From Tupaia tana (lineage: Eukaryota > Chordata > Mammalia > Scandentia > Tupaiidae), in NCBI GenBank assembly GCA_026018925.1, contig JAKSZU010000025.1:22516891-22580890 (forward strand): DNA of 64,000 nt, written 5' to 3'. The translations under genes and the position numbers were made by a program. The first letter of the stretch is position 1, and every line of letters begins with the position of its first letter. Below are positions 1-11,165 of the stretch, piece by piece. Under the pieces are notes generated by a model that was not told where the DNA came from, ran no database searches, and saw nothing but the letters and a program-made list of their open reading frames with translations.

Positions 1-211
1 AGAGACAGAAAGCGAGAAATCACCCCCCCCCCCCGCCCCCCAGGGGGGATGGCCATGCCGCAATCCCTTCTCCTCCATTCTCCTCTCAGGATCCTGGGCA
101 CACACACAAATGCACCCGGCGTGAGTTCAAACTACCAGGTCCAGGACTTGAACCACGGTTGACTACATGGGAGTCCAGTGACATAGCCATTATGCTAACT
201 GCGGACCCCTC
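1..211 (-). mobile_element. tRNA-derived SINE, cut by window edge
   Basis: This belongs to the dominant SINE of the window. In sense orientation it has a tRNA-like head with an A-box (TGGTTAAGGCGCTGG-like) and a B-box (GGTTCAAGTCC-like). A body follows that passes through CCCAAGATCCCGAGAGGAGAA and a CCCCCCTGGGGGG hairpin, then a TCTCTGTCTGTCTGG stretch, GCCCTATAGC and an A-rich tail. Only the part from the TCTC stretch to the head is inside the window. Confidence 0.85.
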
Positions 212-1103
212 ATTATTTAAATTTTTTAAATATATCTAAAGAAAGAGTGTTTGATGTGGTTTATGAAGACCTGGGTACCACCTACCAGATACGACTCTGA
301 GGAAGTCCATTCCTCCGTCCATTTACCCATCTCTCCAAGCCTTCACGCTAAGAAGGCATTAAGGATGTACAGAGAGCAATTTCCGCTTATAAGAAACTCA
401 GTGGAAGAGACCAAGATGCACACACACACGACTTAAGCATGTCTTGATAAAGGTTTCTATATGGTGGAAAGAGGAACCTACAGGCGCACCCCAGCTCAGA
501 CTAGGGAGATTAAAGATGGATTTGCTCTTGAAGGCTGCCATTCTGAAGGACGACGTCCGACCTCTTCTAAAGGCTTACTGGAGACATCAAGTTCACAAGG
601 AAAGTAGACCCACAGAGCATGACCGGTTATACACAGACTCGTGATGGTTCGGAATCAGAAAGAGTGATCTGGTCTCTCAGAACAAGTAAGTAGGTTTACG
701 AGCAATACTTCTGTAAATCATGTTACCAGGAAGAAGATAGCCAGACGTTTCTGCATCTCCCCAGGCTGAGGCTGTCATGAGAAAGGTTTTCCTAAATTTT
801 CTTTAAAAGTTTTTAGAATGAAAACAGAATTCTGCTTCTACTCAGGCTTTCCCCTGTTGTGTAAACAGTTTGATTTCTACAGAAATGGCCACAAGTGAAA
901 ATAAAACAGACCTATTGACAAAGTCATAAAATAAAAGCAAATGTGATTCTTCATTCTACTAGTCATCCTAAAAGATCTTTTAAACTTTCATTTTTGTTTT
1001 ACTATAGACAATAGATCTGTAACCAACAGTAGAAGTTGAAGTTAGACATACGGGAGATTTTGGGCTTACATATGAGAGAACTTTTTTAAATTATCAATGA
1101 ATA
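212..1103. other. Unassigned intergenic DNA
   Basis: AT-rich sequence with no recognisable gene, exon or repeat. Short open frames here lack codon bias or homology that I can see. Confidence 0.5.
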
Positions 1104-1355
1104 GGGCCAGTACACAGCGTAATGGTTAAGGCACTGGACTCCCACTGGCCCACAAAGTTCGAGTCCCAAACCTGGTGGCTTGAAACTCATACTGAGTATG
1201 TGTGCTTGCCCAAAATCCCAGGAGGAGAAGGGACTGCAGCACAGCTAACCCCTCTGGGGGATGATTTCTCACATTCTCTCTTACTTTGTCTCTCTGTCTC
1301 TCTCTGGTGAGTACAAGCACCCTATGTCAAAAACCTTAAAAAATAAGAGAAAAAC
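1104..1355 (+). mobile_element. tRNA-SINE, full length, diverged
   Basis: The head GGGCCAGTACACAGCG, B-box GTTCGAGTCCC and tail CCCTATGTCAAAAACC are all visible. It has many substitutions relative to the youngest copies. Confidence 0.85.
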
Positions 1356-1589
1356 AATATGCATCTAATGCCAAACATCTAAAGATGGCACCTGGTTTTT
1401 AAGCTCTGGTTTATGATAAAATACTAGCAACTTCACAAACTTTCTCCAGTGTTCTGTGCTGTGTGTACACAATGCATTTTCTCTTAGGTGGAGATGCATC
1501 ATGTTGGGTTCTACAGGGGATCCAAGCCTAGGGAAGGTTAGGATGCTCTAGTGGAAGCTGTGGCTGTGCCCTCCTGTTGTGGCCTTGGC

Positions 1590-1730
1590 AGAGTTTTCTT
1601 CCTCTGGAAAATGAGGACCACGCTAGGCCTTACCTCGGGGAGTTGATGTGTATAAAGCACTTGAAATAGAAGGCGATAAATGCTATCATTGTTACTTTTC
1701 TCGCTGCTATTATTAATAGTTTGAAAATGC
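1590..1730 (-). mobile_element. MIR-like fragment
   Basis: It contains CTCTGGAAAATGAGGA, TATAAAGCACTTGAAATAG and a TATCATTGTTA stretch, typical of the MIR core region. Orientation is uncertain. Confidence 0.45.
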
Positions 1731-1734
1731 ACTT

Positions 1735-4700
1735 AATTCAAGAGACTTGACTTCTCAAAATAATTGTATCACACAAGTAAAGTAGGTAATTCCATCAAGG
1801 CTGAAAAGCCTTCGATTTCAAACTCCTAAGTTTCCTGCTATCTGTAACAAGGAGAGCATGGCATTAAATGATGCCCATCCCTCCACCTGTTTGTTCTTTA
1901 ACCCGGCAGACTTTTAGTGAATGCTCACAGGGCGTCGGACATGGCAGGAACAGCTGGAAATACAACCGCAGCACACGTGGCGGGGGACAGGGCTGCCCCG
2001 GGGGAGTCGAGCATGACGAGGAGGCTGAGGCCAAAGGCACAGCTCCATCACCACGGAGTACGTTCGGAAACCTGCTCGGGGGCCGCTCGGCACTGTTAAT
2101 CCCTTTCTAAGACACCTGCATTTCAGATCTGAGCTTTTACCATGGGCAGGCACAGATTTACATTCAACCTTTGGATCTGACCTGGCTCCTTTAATTGATG
2201 AGGCATGAAGGCGGCTGAAATCAAGACCTCCACTCTGACCCTGCTTTCCCAGTAATCGGGCCAAATCAGCATTACGGTGCTTACACACTGCAAGGCACTT
2301 GTGTTTCGATTGCTTTCACTTTTAGTCCGGTTAATGGATTTGGTAGCTGTAACAATCCCAAAATAGCAAGTGGACACGTGGGCGGACCAGATGCTGGCCA
2401 GGCACGGCTCTGAAAGGTTCCGATAAGAGCAGCTCCCTCCCACCTCTGAGATGTGAACCCTGGGGTGACAGTGACCTGAGGGTGCATGGCAGCCTCCTCT
2501 GGGCTGAACTGGGAATGTTACTGGGAGACAGTGGGAGGGCGCTCGGTTGGCTGAGCCAGCGCACAGACCGCCCGTCATCCCCAGAGAGGGACATCCACCT
2601 CCGTGCCTGCTCCTGGGGGCTTTGCTCCTTCACTTCCCAGGAAAAGCAGCGTTTGGATGGAAACGTTCCCCAGGAAAATGGGAAGATGCATCAGGGTGGG
2701 CCTGGGAACAGATGTGCAGACCAGAGCTGTTGGGATTGTTTCCATAGGAGGCTTCCCAGGGAGGGCCAAGCAGGGTGTGTGGGTGCTCAGTCCCTCCCTC
2801 TGAGCCGGTGCCCTAGGACTGGCCCCTGCAGGGGTATATGGAGACGAGTCTTTCCCACAAACCAGCATTTTCATGATGGGATTCCAGTCGTTTCAAGGGT
2901 GTCATTTACCCACTGTGGGCTCCAGGTCAGGAAATAAAGCGAGCAGGTATTACAAGGTAACAGCAAGTAAGAGAGTGACTTCAGGCCTGCTCCGAGGCCT
3001 TCGAGAAGCAACTGGAAGATGCTCTATGACGGGGGAGCACGGGTTGTATGAGCAACAGAGCAGCAGAGTACACCACCTAGCAGGGCGTTTGTGCGCACGG
3101 GCGGGTGCTCCTATCACTTCGACGTGTCTCTAGAGTTCAAACAGAACTTTCCCACACTCACGCCACCCCAGGGGATCCTCAGTGACCCTGACTTACATGG
3201 AAGGAACTGGAAATGCAGGGGGATGAAGAGGGGCCGACTGCGGTCAGACAGGTGGAGACGGCACAGTAAGGATGAAACGGGCGTCCATGCCCACCTCGCG
3301 GCAGGCGCGTCTTGGCTTCCTTCTAAGAGACAGTGAGGACATTCTAAGCTAGTCCTCTTCTGGCTTCCCGTTGACTCCCTGGTTAACAGAGTCCCCAGAT
3401 ATCCCCCCCATGTCTGTCATATGCTAGGAAATTCCATTCAGAGGTTCACGCCCTTGAGTCTTAAAAACCCACACGTCCCCCGGCAAGGGGGCTGAGGGCC
3501 GACAGGAGTGGAAGCCGATGGCCTCCATACCCATCAGACTCTGAGACTGTTGGGGGCGCTACTTCATCCCCCGGCCCTGTAATGAAATGAGCGTGGGTGC
3601 CGGTTCCTGCCCCGCTCGGGTCTGGTCTATCTTTGAAACACCACACAGGTAAAATATGAAAGAGAAATGTTTAGTATGGAAGGGAGGGAGGGGAAGGGGA
3701 AGGAAAAAACCGGTAAAGTATGCTTAATTGACAAAAAAGAGAAGCTATTTGCTGATGATAATACATACAGAAATATACTTTGTCTTGACTGACATGCATG
3801 GTTTTTGTGTTGGGGAAAAAAAGTATACTGCAAAGACGTGATAAATTGTAAATTAAAACATATAAATAAAAATTTAAAAAGAAAAGCAGCACCACACAGG
3901 CTACTGCATGGAGAAGGGATCGCAGGAATCGAAGGGAAAGCAGGGACACAGCGAAGGGCAGCACCTGCAGCTCTCCCTGCGGGTGACGAGGGACGCAGGC
4001 ACTAGGGTGACCGCAGCGGAGACGGACAGAAGTGGGAAAATGGGGCAGAAGTGCATCTTCAGTGCAGGAAGAACGAGGCCATTTGATTAAGTCCCACGCA
4101 CGGGGTCAGCACTAAGAGCTGCAGAGCCGAGAGAAAAGGGCCGTAACTGGAGACGCTGCCTGGGGCTGGGACGAAGCTGGGCCCTTCACAGCAGGCCCGG
4201 ATGAGTGGCAAGAGAGCAGACGGGAGCACTGTGCATGGCGAAGATGGTCAAAGTCAGCAATACCAACACCACCGTGACGGCTCCGGAACGCGGTTCAGGA
4301 GTGGTAGGAGCAAAGATCGGAAACTAAAATATGCAGACTCCAGGTCTCAGTATTTTAGATGGCATTGGGCTGAAAGTAGACGGAAAATCCAAAACAACCC
4401 TGGTTTAGTAGAATAAACATGTGTTTTTCTTTCTCACATGAATAAAGTCTAAAGGTAAGCAGTCCAGAACTGACTGGCATGTCAATTCTGAGAGGATCAG
4501 GGCTCCAGGCTCCGTGTTACAACCTAACACAGGTGCTCACCTCGTGGTACAACATGGCTGCTCCAGCTGCAGTGATCGGATCTTTACCCTAGCCAGAGGA
4601 AAGATAAGAAGAAAAGAAAAAGGCATGCTCCCATACATACTTCCTGGAAGCTGCATGCTCGTTTCTGCCAACCTCCCACCGGCCAGAACTTCGTCACATA

Positions 4701-4800
4701 GCCAGAGTTAACTACGAAAGAGAAAAAACTACAACATTAATTTTAGACAGCGGTGGGCCCAGCTGAAAATCAGAGACTCCATTACTGTATAAGAGAAAAG
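1735..4800. other. Unassigned intergenic DNA
   Basis: No recognisable exon. Between 1900 and 3350 the sequence is moderately GC-rich and gives several overlapping open frames on both strands (up to 151 codons) with no recognisable protein. Simple G/A-rich DNA occurs at 3680-3710. Confidence 0.45.
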
Positions 4801-4803
4801 GGA

Positions 4804-5064
4804 GGGCCAGCAGGTGGCATGTTGCTAAAGGCGCTGGATTCTTCCTGGCTAACTCCACGACCTGAGTCTCAAACCCAGCAGCCTGAAAAACACTCCAGGT
4901 ACACGTGCGTGACCAAAACCCTGAAAGGAGAATGGAGGAGAAGGGATTGCACTGTGGCCACCCCCCTCCCCGCCTGGGGTGGGTCATTTCTCACTTCCCT
5001 TGTCTCTGTGTCTCTCTGTCTCTCTCGGGTGAGCACGTGTGCTCTATAGCAAAACAAATCTTAA
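4804..5064 (+). mobile_element. tRNA-SINE, full length
   Basis: The head GGGCCAGCAGGTGGCATG is followed by an A-box-like GCTAAAGGCGCTGG and the body to CTCTATAGCAAAACAAATC. The head carries a perfect CTCF-core match. Confidence 0.88.
4807..4819 (+). promoter_or_regulatory. CTCF-core motif in SINE head
   Basis: CCAGCAGGTGGCA matches CCASYAGRKGGCR at all 13 positions. Sequence match only; occupancy is unknown. Confidence 0.4.
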
Positions 5065-5234
5065 GGAAGAGGGAGAGAGCAGGGAAGCTGCCTCTGTCAC
5101 CTACAGCAGTTTATGGCAGCAATTTGTAACTTAAACCTCACCCTCAGCTCTTGGAGTTCCTATCAAGTGATGACAAAAACATGAAGACCACCATAAACAT
5201 CTTGTCTGAAGTGTTCTTCTCCCAGATTTTAACG

Positions 5235-5435
5235 AGATCCTTTCCCTCCATTCAGGCCACCTCCTCAGAAAGGCCTTCTCTGATCACCCATCACTCTCCA
5301 TCCACCTCTGCCCTGTTGTCCCTCAGAGCACTTTTCACATCTGACATGCACTCCTCATCGCCTTGTTTTATGTGTATCCCTCACAGACTCAGAGCTCGGC
5401 AAAAGGAGCTGCTTGTTCCACTCACTGCTACAAAC
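5235..5435 (+). mobile_element. L2 fragment
   Basis: CCTCCTCAGAAAGGCCTTCT, followed by CTGATCACCCATC and GAGCACTTTTCACATCTG, is characteristic of the L2 3' region. Confidence 0.65.
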
Positions 5436-5444
5436 GGCGTTTTA

Positions 5445-5540
5445 TATATGTGTGTGTGTGTGTGCATGCGCGTGCATATGTATATGTGTGTATGTATGTA
5501 TACACACATATGTATACATACACACACATATACATATAAC
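5445..5540. repeat. TG/TA/CA-rich simple repeat
   Basis: An imperfect (TG)n is followed by TATGTATG and (CA)/(TA) units, giving a partly self-complementary block. Confidence 0.85.
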
Positions 5541-5933
5541 TTCTTCATTATTTATCTAAATTTTTAAAAAATACAAGATTTCCCCCCCAGAATACTATGA
5601 AAGCCATATTTCTCATTTTAAGGCAAAAAATTACTTTAAATTACACATGCAAGAAGTGATAAGCTCTATACTATATATAGAATATTACTCTAAATGTTTA
5701 AAATCGTATTTAGGGGGAGGGCTGAAAGGATGTCCACCAAAGTGTTAACAACGGTTCTCTTGAGTCAGTGGCATTAAGAATGACTTTAATGATCCTATTA
5801 ACAAAATTATTGCTCACAATTATCACTCACTGAGCCCTGAGGACATGCAATCATTTTGCTGGGTTCTTCACGCCTCTGTGACGTGGACTGTCCCAGTGCT
5901 CCTCTGAGGTGGGTGTGATCACTGCAAACTCAT

Positions 5934-6191
5934 TGTTTTTTGGAGAGGTTTTTGCTATAGGGCGCATGCGCTCACCAGACAGACAGAGAGAGACAGAGAG
6001 CCAGAAAGCGAGAAATCACCCCCCAGGGGGGACGGTCATGCCGCAATCCCTTCTCCTCCGTTCTCCTCTCGGGATCTTGGGCACGCATGCACACGCGCCC
6101 GGCGTGAGTTTAAGTCACCGGGTCCAGGACACGAACCGCGGTCGACTACGTGGGAGTCCAGCGACATAGCCATTACGCTAACTGCTGGTCC
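5934..6191 (-). mobile_element. tRNA-SINE, full length, young
   Basis: Direct repeats CACTGC(A/G)AACTCATT flank it at 5920-5934 and 6192-6206, the expected target-site duplication. The body hairpin and both promoter boxes are intact. Confidence 0.93.
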
Positions 6192-6903
6192 CACTGCGAA
6201 CTCATTTTATAGTTAAGGAAATGGAGACTAGAGAGGAAACGCTACTTGCCCAAAGCCCAGCTGTGGCTTCCCAAGTGACAGCCTCCTCAAACAGACGTGG
6301 CTCTCGCTTTCTTGTACAGCAAGGAGTGTATTACTCATCAGAAAGGAAAGGACCCACGCTGATACCTCCAAGGAGGATGGCCAGTGGGTGGGTGGGAGCT
6401 TCAGTGGGTGAGGGCAGCTGCACTGCTTTCTGTCAGGACCTTGGGTGCGCGAGTGCCTCAGAGCATTAACCCACCAGCTGCCATTCCCAGAGTAACCCGG
6501 CTCGGCCAGTGCACAGTGAGGAGGGCAAGCAACCCCAGCTGGTCACTTCCAGAAGCCTGCGCCAGCTAGACAAAGGGAAGAGGAAAACCCATCACGGCAG
6601 CAGTCTGGGTGAGCCTGGTAAGCGAGTGAGGAACGAGGAATCGGGAGAGCACGTTCGGAGCAGGATGGGGAGAAACGCAGAGAGGAAAGAGAATGTTCAA
6701 AATGTCAGGCTGCCCTGAGAATTGGGCCTCCCTGAAATGCAGTTACCTGTTAACGACCTCAGGCTTGGGCTGTGTTTCTCTAAGAAAAAAAAAGGCATCA
6801 CATCGAGAATAAATCATACGGTGCCTTGAAATTTATCTGTGTTATATTTATACATTTTTCTTTACTTAAAAACATCTACAATGAGAAAAAAGAAAAAAGA
6901 AAG

Positions 6904-7180
6904 GGAACCAGCAGTTAGCGTAATGGCTATGTCGCTGGACTCCCACATAGTCGACCGCGGTTTGCGTCCCGGACCCGGTGACTTAAACTCACGCTAGGTG
7001 CGTGTGTGTGCGTGCCCAAGATCCCAAGAGGAGAATGGAGGAGAAGGAATTGTGGCGTGACCATCCCCCCTGGGGGGTGATTTCTCGCTTTCTGTCTCTA
7101 TGTCTCTCTCTGTCTGTCTGGCGAACGCATGCGCCCTATAGCGAAAAACCTCTTCAAAAAAAAAAAAAAAAAAAAAAAAC
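6904..7180 (+). mobile_element. tRNA-SINE, full length, young, with long A tail
   Basis: A 13-bp duplication CATCTACAATGAG lies at 6873-6885 and again at 7181-7193. An 18-bp A-rich spacer separates the left copy from the SINE head, which is unusual. The head GGAACCAGCAGTTAGCG matches the copies at 14588 and 31235. Confidence 0.93.
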
Positions 7181-7559
7181 CATCTACAATGAGTGTGTGT
7201 TTAATGTTATAATGAGGGAGAAAGTACATCTAAATCTTCTAGGTGTTTTAGGGCGCCTGTTCCTCAAGATGAAGGATAGTTCGGGGAGCAGCCAATAATT
7301 TCATTATCCCAAAATCCATAGGGATTGCCCGTGCTTTCTTTCTGGGGCAGGATATGCCATAGAAGAGAGTCTCCCAAACTACAGGGACTCTGTGACCTGC
7401 AGGAGGCCCTTGGGCCAACGCCCTGTCCAGTATCTTCTCTCAGAGAGAGGGCAGGCACCTGACCATTCCCACTCAGTTTGGTTCATTTTTCTCACTTAAC
7501 CGGGAGCCGTGCCCAGACCAAAGACAGGGCTCCAAAGTGAGAGGACACTGCCATCTTGC

Positions 7560-7705
7560 CCTATCTACTCACTTTCTGTCTCCCCAGTGGACTGTGGCTT
7601 TCATGAGGACAGAAATAGCACCAGCAACGGTTCAAGAGATCCCTTGGCTCAGTACAGTACCCCGCACTCCATCAGTGTGTGCTGAGGAACTAAACAAAGC
7701 TTGAC
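7560..7705 (+). mobile_element. L2 fragment
   Basis: CTGTGGCTTTCATGAGGACAG, then CAGTACAGTACCCCGC, resembles the L2 3' end in eroded form. Confidence 0.45.
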
Positions 7706-7894
7706 AACTGGAAAGGCACCAGCTTCTTCCTGGGGCATGCACCTGCAATCTCCCCTCGTCATTCTCTCATTAAACTCCCCGGAAACACCAGCTCACACAC
7801 TTAGAGTGCAATACCAAGTAAGCCAGGAAGAGCAGCAATATCATAGAGCTGTAAGAGTGTATGATAAGCAATGACGTACCGGCCCCTCTCATTC

Positions 7895-8015
7895 TTCACT
7901 ACTGATTCATTCACGCTGACCGTGCACACACAACGTGCCAGGCACTGCACTGGGGTACTGGAGATACAGACGCTTAATCTGACCATGATAAGAGACACAC
8001 AGAGCATCCTGGGAA
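7895..8015 (+). mobile_element. L2 fragment
   Basis: ACGTGCCAGGCACTGCACTG and GGAGATACAGACG match the GTGCCAGGCACTG...GGGGATACAG signature of L2. Confidence 0.6.
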
Positions 8016-9080
8016 TTAACTGTATCTATTAACAACAAGTAGTTATGCAGCGCTAGTTCTGTTTTGTTCTAAGCTGTCTTAGTTTCCAGGTAGCATTATT
8101 TTATCCCTATTTGACGGGTGAGGAGACTGTCAAATTTGACAGGTGAGCAGACTGATATTTGAAAATGTTAATGTGTTCATGTCTCACAAATGGCTAGTGG
8201 TGAAGATCAGGCTTAGACTCCTAAAGTATGAATCCTACCTTCGTTCTCTTAACGGCTCCCAGGGAGCTTCCCCATGAGTGACTCTGGTATCAGTGGCCTC
8301 CCAGTCCCCAGATATGTTGGACCAAAAAAAAAAAAAAATTTCCCGGCCTTGGGATGGAAGGGTCAGAATCTCCGAGAGGGGAGCCCCATTTTGAAACACG
8401 GGGCTGATATTTCAGATGGGCCCTAAAGTTTGTGAAACACAGCATTCAAAAACACTGCACCCCCTCCCTGAGAGTTTACAGAATCACTAGCACCCACCCT
8501 CCACCCCCACTTCCTACAACCAGTGAGCAGAAAGAACAAAGGAGGCAGGCAGGAAGGCCAGGAAGGAGGGAAGGAGGGAGGGAGGAAGAGGCAGGAAGGA
8601 ACTTGCTCCAAAGGGGCTCCATCTCAGTTCAAGGCAGGTCAACACTCAGCCCTCGGCTCTCCTGGCTCTCCAGCAGCACCGGGTGTGGTACCTGCCGCTA
8701 AAGCAGCTGCTGATGCCCCCCCCCCCCCCCCCAGGGAGCTCCACAGGAGGCGTCCTCTACAACTCCTGCCCCCGTGAAGCAGTTTAAGAGGCCAGTGAAA
8801 CCGGGGCAGTGTTTGGCTGAGAGATTTAGCTGTACTCAGGGCTCAGGCCTGAATGCTTATCCCTACCCAAATCAAGACACTGCTGGGCTGGGTCATCTCC
8901 CGGTAAGAGTCCACAGTCTGCGGACAAGCTGGTAGGTGGCAGGAAACCGGAACAGAGACAGAAGCCCTGGCTCCGAAGGAGCTACATCAGAGCAGAACAA
9001 TGAAGTAGAAGGAAGTAGTGTTTGGTTGGGGTTTACAGGGTCCTCGAGGGGATCCCTCTACTGGTCCTGACCAGAAAACC
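8016..9080. other. Unassigned intergenic DNA
   Basis: No gene seen. It holds an A-run near 8324, a GGAAGGAGGG-type purine tract at 8540-8600 and a C16 run at about 8717-8732. Confidence 0.5.
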
Positions 9081-9084
9081 ACAC

Positions 9085-9292
9085 GACCACTCTGAGTCTC
9101 AGTTTCCTCATTTGTAGAAGGAAAATAACCATTATTATTAGAAGACTATTAATGTTGCTATCTGTGACTATTGGACACTTTCTGAAGATCAGAAACTGTC
9201 TGGAGTTCAGGACAAACACCTATGAAGTCACTATAATCCTCATTTAGCAGATGAAGAAAATGAGGCTTAGAGAGGTTAAGAAGTTGCCCAGT
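9085..9292 (-). mobile_element. MIR, interrupted by a SINE
   Basis: CTCAGTTTCCTCATTTGTAG and CTCATTTAGCAGATGAAG/AATGAGGCTTAGAGAGGTT are MIR core signatures. The element resumes after the SINE at 9563 (GAAGTTGCCCAGTACTTCT). Confidence 0.65.
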
Positions 9293-9295
9293 ACT

Positions 9296-9562
9296 TTTTT
9301 TTTTTTTTTTGGAGAGATTTTTGCTACAGGGCACGTGCGCTCGCCAGAAAGACAGAGACAGACAGAGAGACAGAAAGTGAGAAATCACTGCCCAGGGGGG
9401 ATGGCCATGCCGCAATCCCTTCTCCTCCATTCTCCTCTTGGGATCTTGGGCACGCACGCACACACGCCCGGCATGAGTTTTAAGCCACCGGGTCCAGGAC
9501 ACGAACTGCAGTCGACTACATGGGAGTCCAGCAACATAGCCATTACACTAATTGCTGATCCC
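9296..9562 (-). mobile_element. tRNA-SINE, full length, inserted in MIR
   Basis: The target-site duplication GAAGTTGCCCAGTACT is at 9280-9295 and 9563-9578, exact over 16 bases. Confidence 0.94.
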
Positions 9563-9924
9563 GAAGTTGCCCAGTACTTCTCAACTGGTAACCAGGAAAG
9601 CCAGGGTGTGCTCCAAGTCTGTCTGCTGTCAACCCTGTGTCTGGTGAGGACTCGGCAAAGACCGAGCATGCAGCTCTCTGGTTGGGGGAGCAGCTGGTTT
9701 ATAAGGCACTCCAGAGGTCGTCAGCAGATAGACCAAGTCTCAGCTCGGCCAAGCGGCACATCAGAAACACAGGTCCCCATGCTGTCACCTGCCGTCCCAA
9801 GTGTCTGAGCTGAGGAGACCATCTGTGCAACAGGTGTTGAGGGGCTTTCGAGCCCAGACTCCTGAGCTGGTCCACCTCGAACCTCACCTCCCACCATCTG
9901 CCCCTCACTCACTCCCACTTCCCT

Positions 9925-10285
9925 CTGTCCCTCAGGCAAGCTCGTTCCCACCTCAGGGCCTCTGCATGCTCTGACCTCTGCTGAACACACTATTGATTCC
10001 TTCTGCTAGAAGCAGCTTTCCCGGGATATTCACGAGGCTTCCTTCCCCATGTCATTAAGGTCTCAGATCATGCTCCCGTCCTGGGAGAGGCCTTTCCTGA
10101 ATATCCCATCTAAACCAGCACTCCCCAGTTGATGTCTACGTCTCCCTGTTTAACTTCCTTCGTGGTGCCTGACAGCATCCGAAATGCTCTTACTCGTTAT
10201 TTGCTGCTGTGTTAGAAAAGTGCTTAGCAAACGGTTAACTTTCAATGAACATGTGCTGAATGAATGGATGAACGGATAAACTAAT
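9925..10285 (+). mobile_element. L2 3' fragment
   Basis: CTGCTAGAAGCAGCTTTCCC, AAGGTCTCAGATCATGCTCC and GAGAGGCCTTTCCTGA are followed by ATGTGCTGAATGAATGGATG, in the order of the L2 3' end. Confidence 0.75.
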
Positions 10286-10289
10286 GAAT

Positions 10290-11053
10290 GGGAAGTCTTA
10301 CTAATTTTTTTTTTTGGTAATAAGGATTCAAGAACCTATACTCAAAAGTGTCCTTCTCCTCCTGGTTAACAAGGGCAGAAACCACAGAAATAACACCATG
10401 GTTGATAACAGCTTAACCACCACCCAGTAGCTGGATCCACACACACTGCTGGGCACGGCTCCAAAGCTAAAAAGGCACTAATTGCTTTTATATAAGAAGG
10501 TAGAAACACAGTCCCTCCACGTCCCTTAGTCCTGATGGTCTGCATTATCGTATCTGTTACCGTGTTAATTGTTCCTGTCTCACACAGTCACTTTGGGTTT
10601 CACTCTGCCTATGTCTGGGAGGCGACAGGTTCCTATACAGATAAGAGAGGCTGAGGGGAAGCATGTCTGTGCATTTGTGTGTCCGCGCACGTGTACACGA
10701 GTGTGTAGGAAAGAAGCCACACTCTAGGAAGGGTTAACTTGCAGGCAGACCGCCTGTGCTCAGGGCCCTAAGACTGGCCCAGGAATGGGAGGGGTGGGCC
10801 TGGAAGGTGGAGCAGGCTCAGTTTGCAGGAGCTGCCTTCTCCACCACAGGAGCGCAAACGCTTGCCCTGCTGGACTGAGTGAGCTGAACACAAGTTGCCT
10901 TTAGGAATGGCTAGAAAAGCCCTCACCTGGAAATCGCTCTCTCCCTGCTCCTCCACAGCAGGTTGCATTTGGGAGGCTCTCATCATCAGAGGAATGAGCC
11001 GGGAGTAAGCAACTAACCAGCTCCCAGCACTTGGTGGAAAGCAGCAGGCGAGG
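10290..11053 (+). other. Immediate upstream region and 5' UTR of CCKAR
   Basis: This stretch is repeat-poor. No TATA box or transcription start could be fixed. The start codon context is GCGAGGATGG, with G at +4. Confidence 0.4.
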
Positions 11054-11165
11054 ATGGACGTGGTCGACAGCCTTCTTGTGAATGGAAGCAACATCTCTCT
11101 TCCCTGTGAACTCAGACTCGAGAATGAGACGCTTTTCTGCTTGGATCAGCCCCATCCTTCCAAAG
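11054..11165 (+). CDS. CCKAR: CCKAR coding exon 1 (residues 1-37)
   Basis: This exon encodes the extracellular N terminus, with three N-glycosylation sequons and the C18/C29 pair. It ends after one base of a Glu codon at the donor GTAGGT (11166). The 5' UTR lies immediately upstream; its start could not be fixed. Confidence 0.95.

Noticed and set aside
1104..1180. tRNA genes at SINE heads
   Set aside because: The A and B boxes are tRNA-derived, but the heads lack a foldable anticodon arm and are followed by SINE bodies and A tails.
2123..2937. Overlapping 151-codon frames on both strands
   Set aside because: Neither resembles a known protein; mutual overlap in a GC-rich stretch points to chance.
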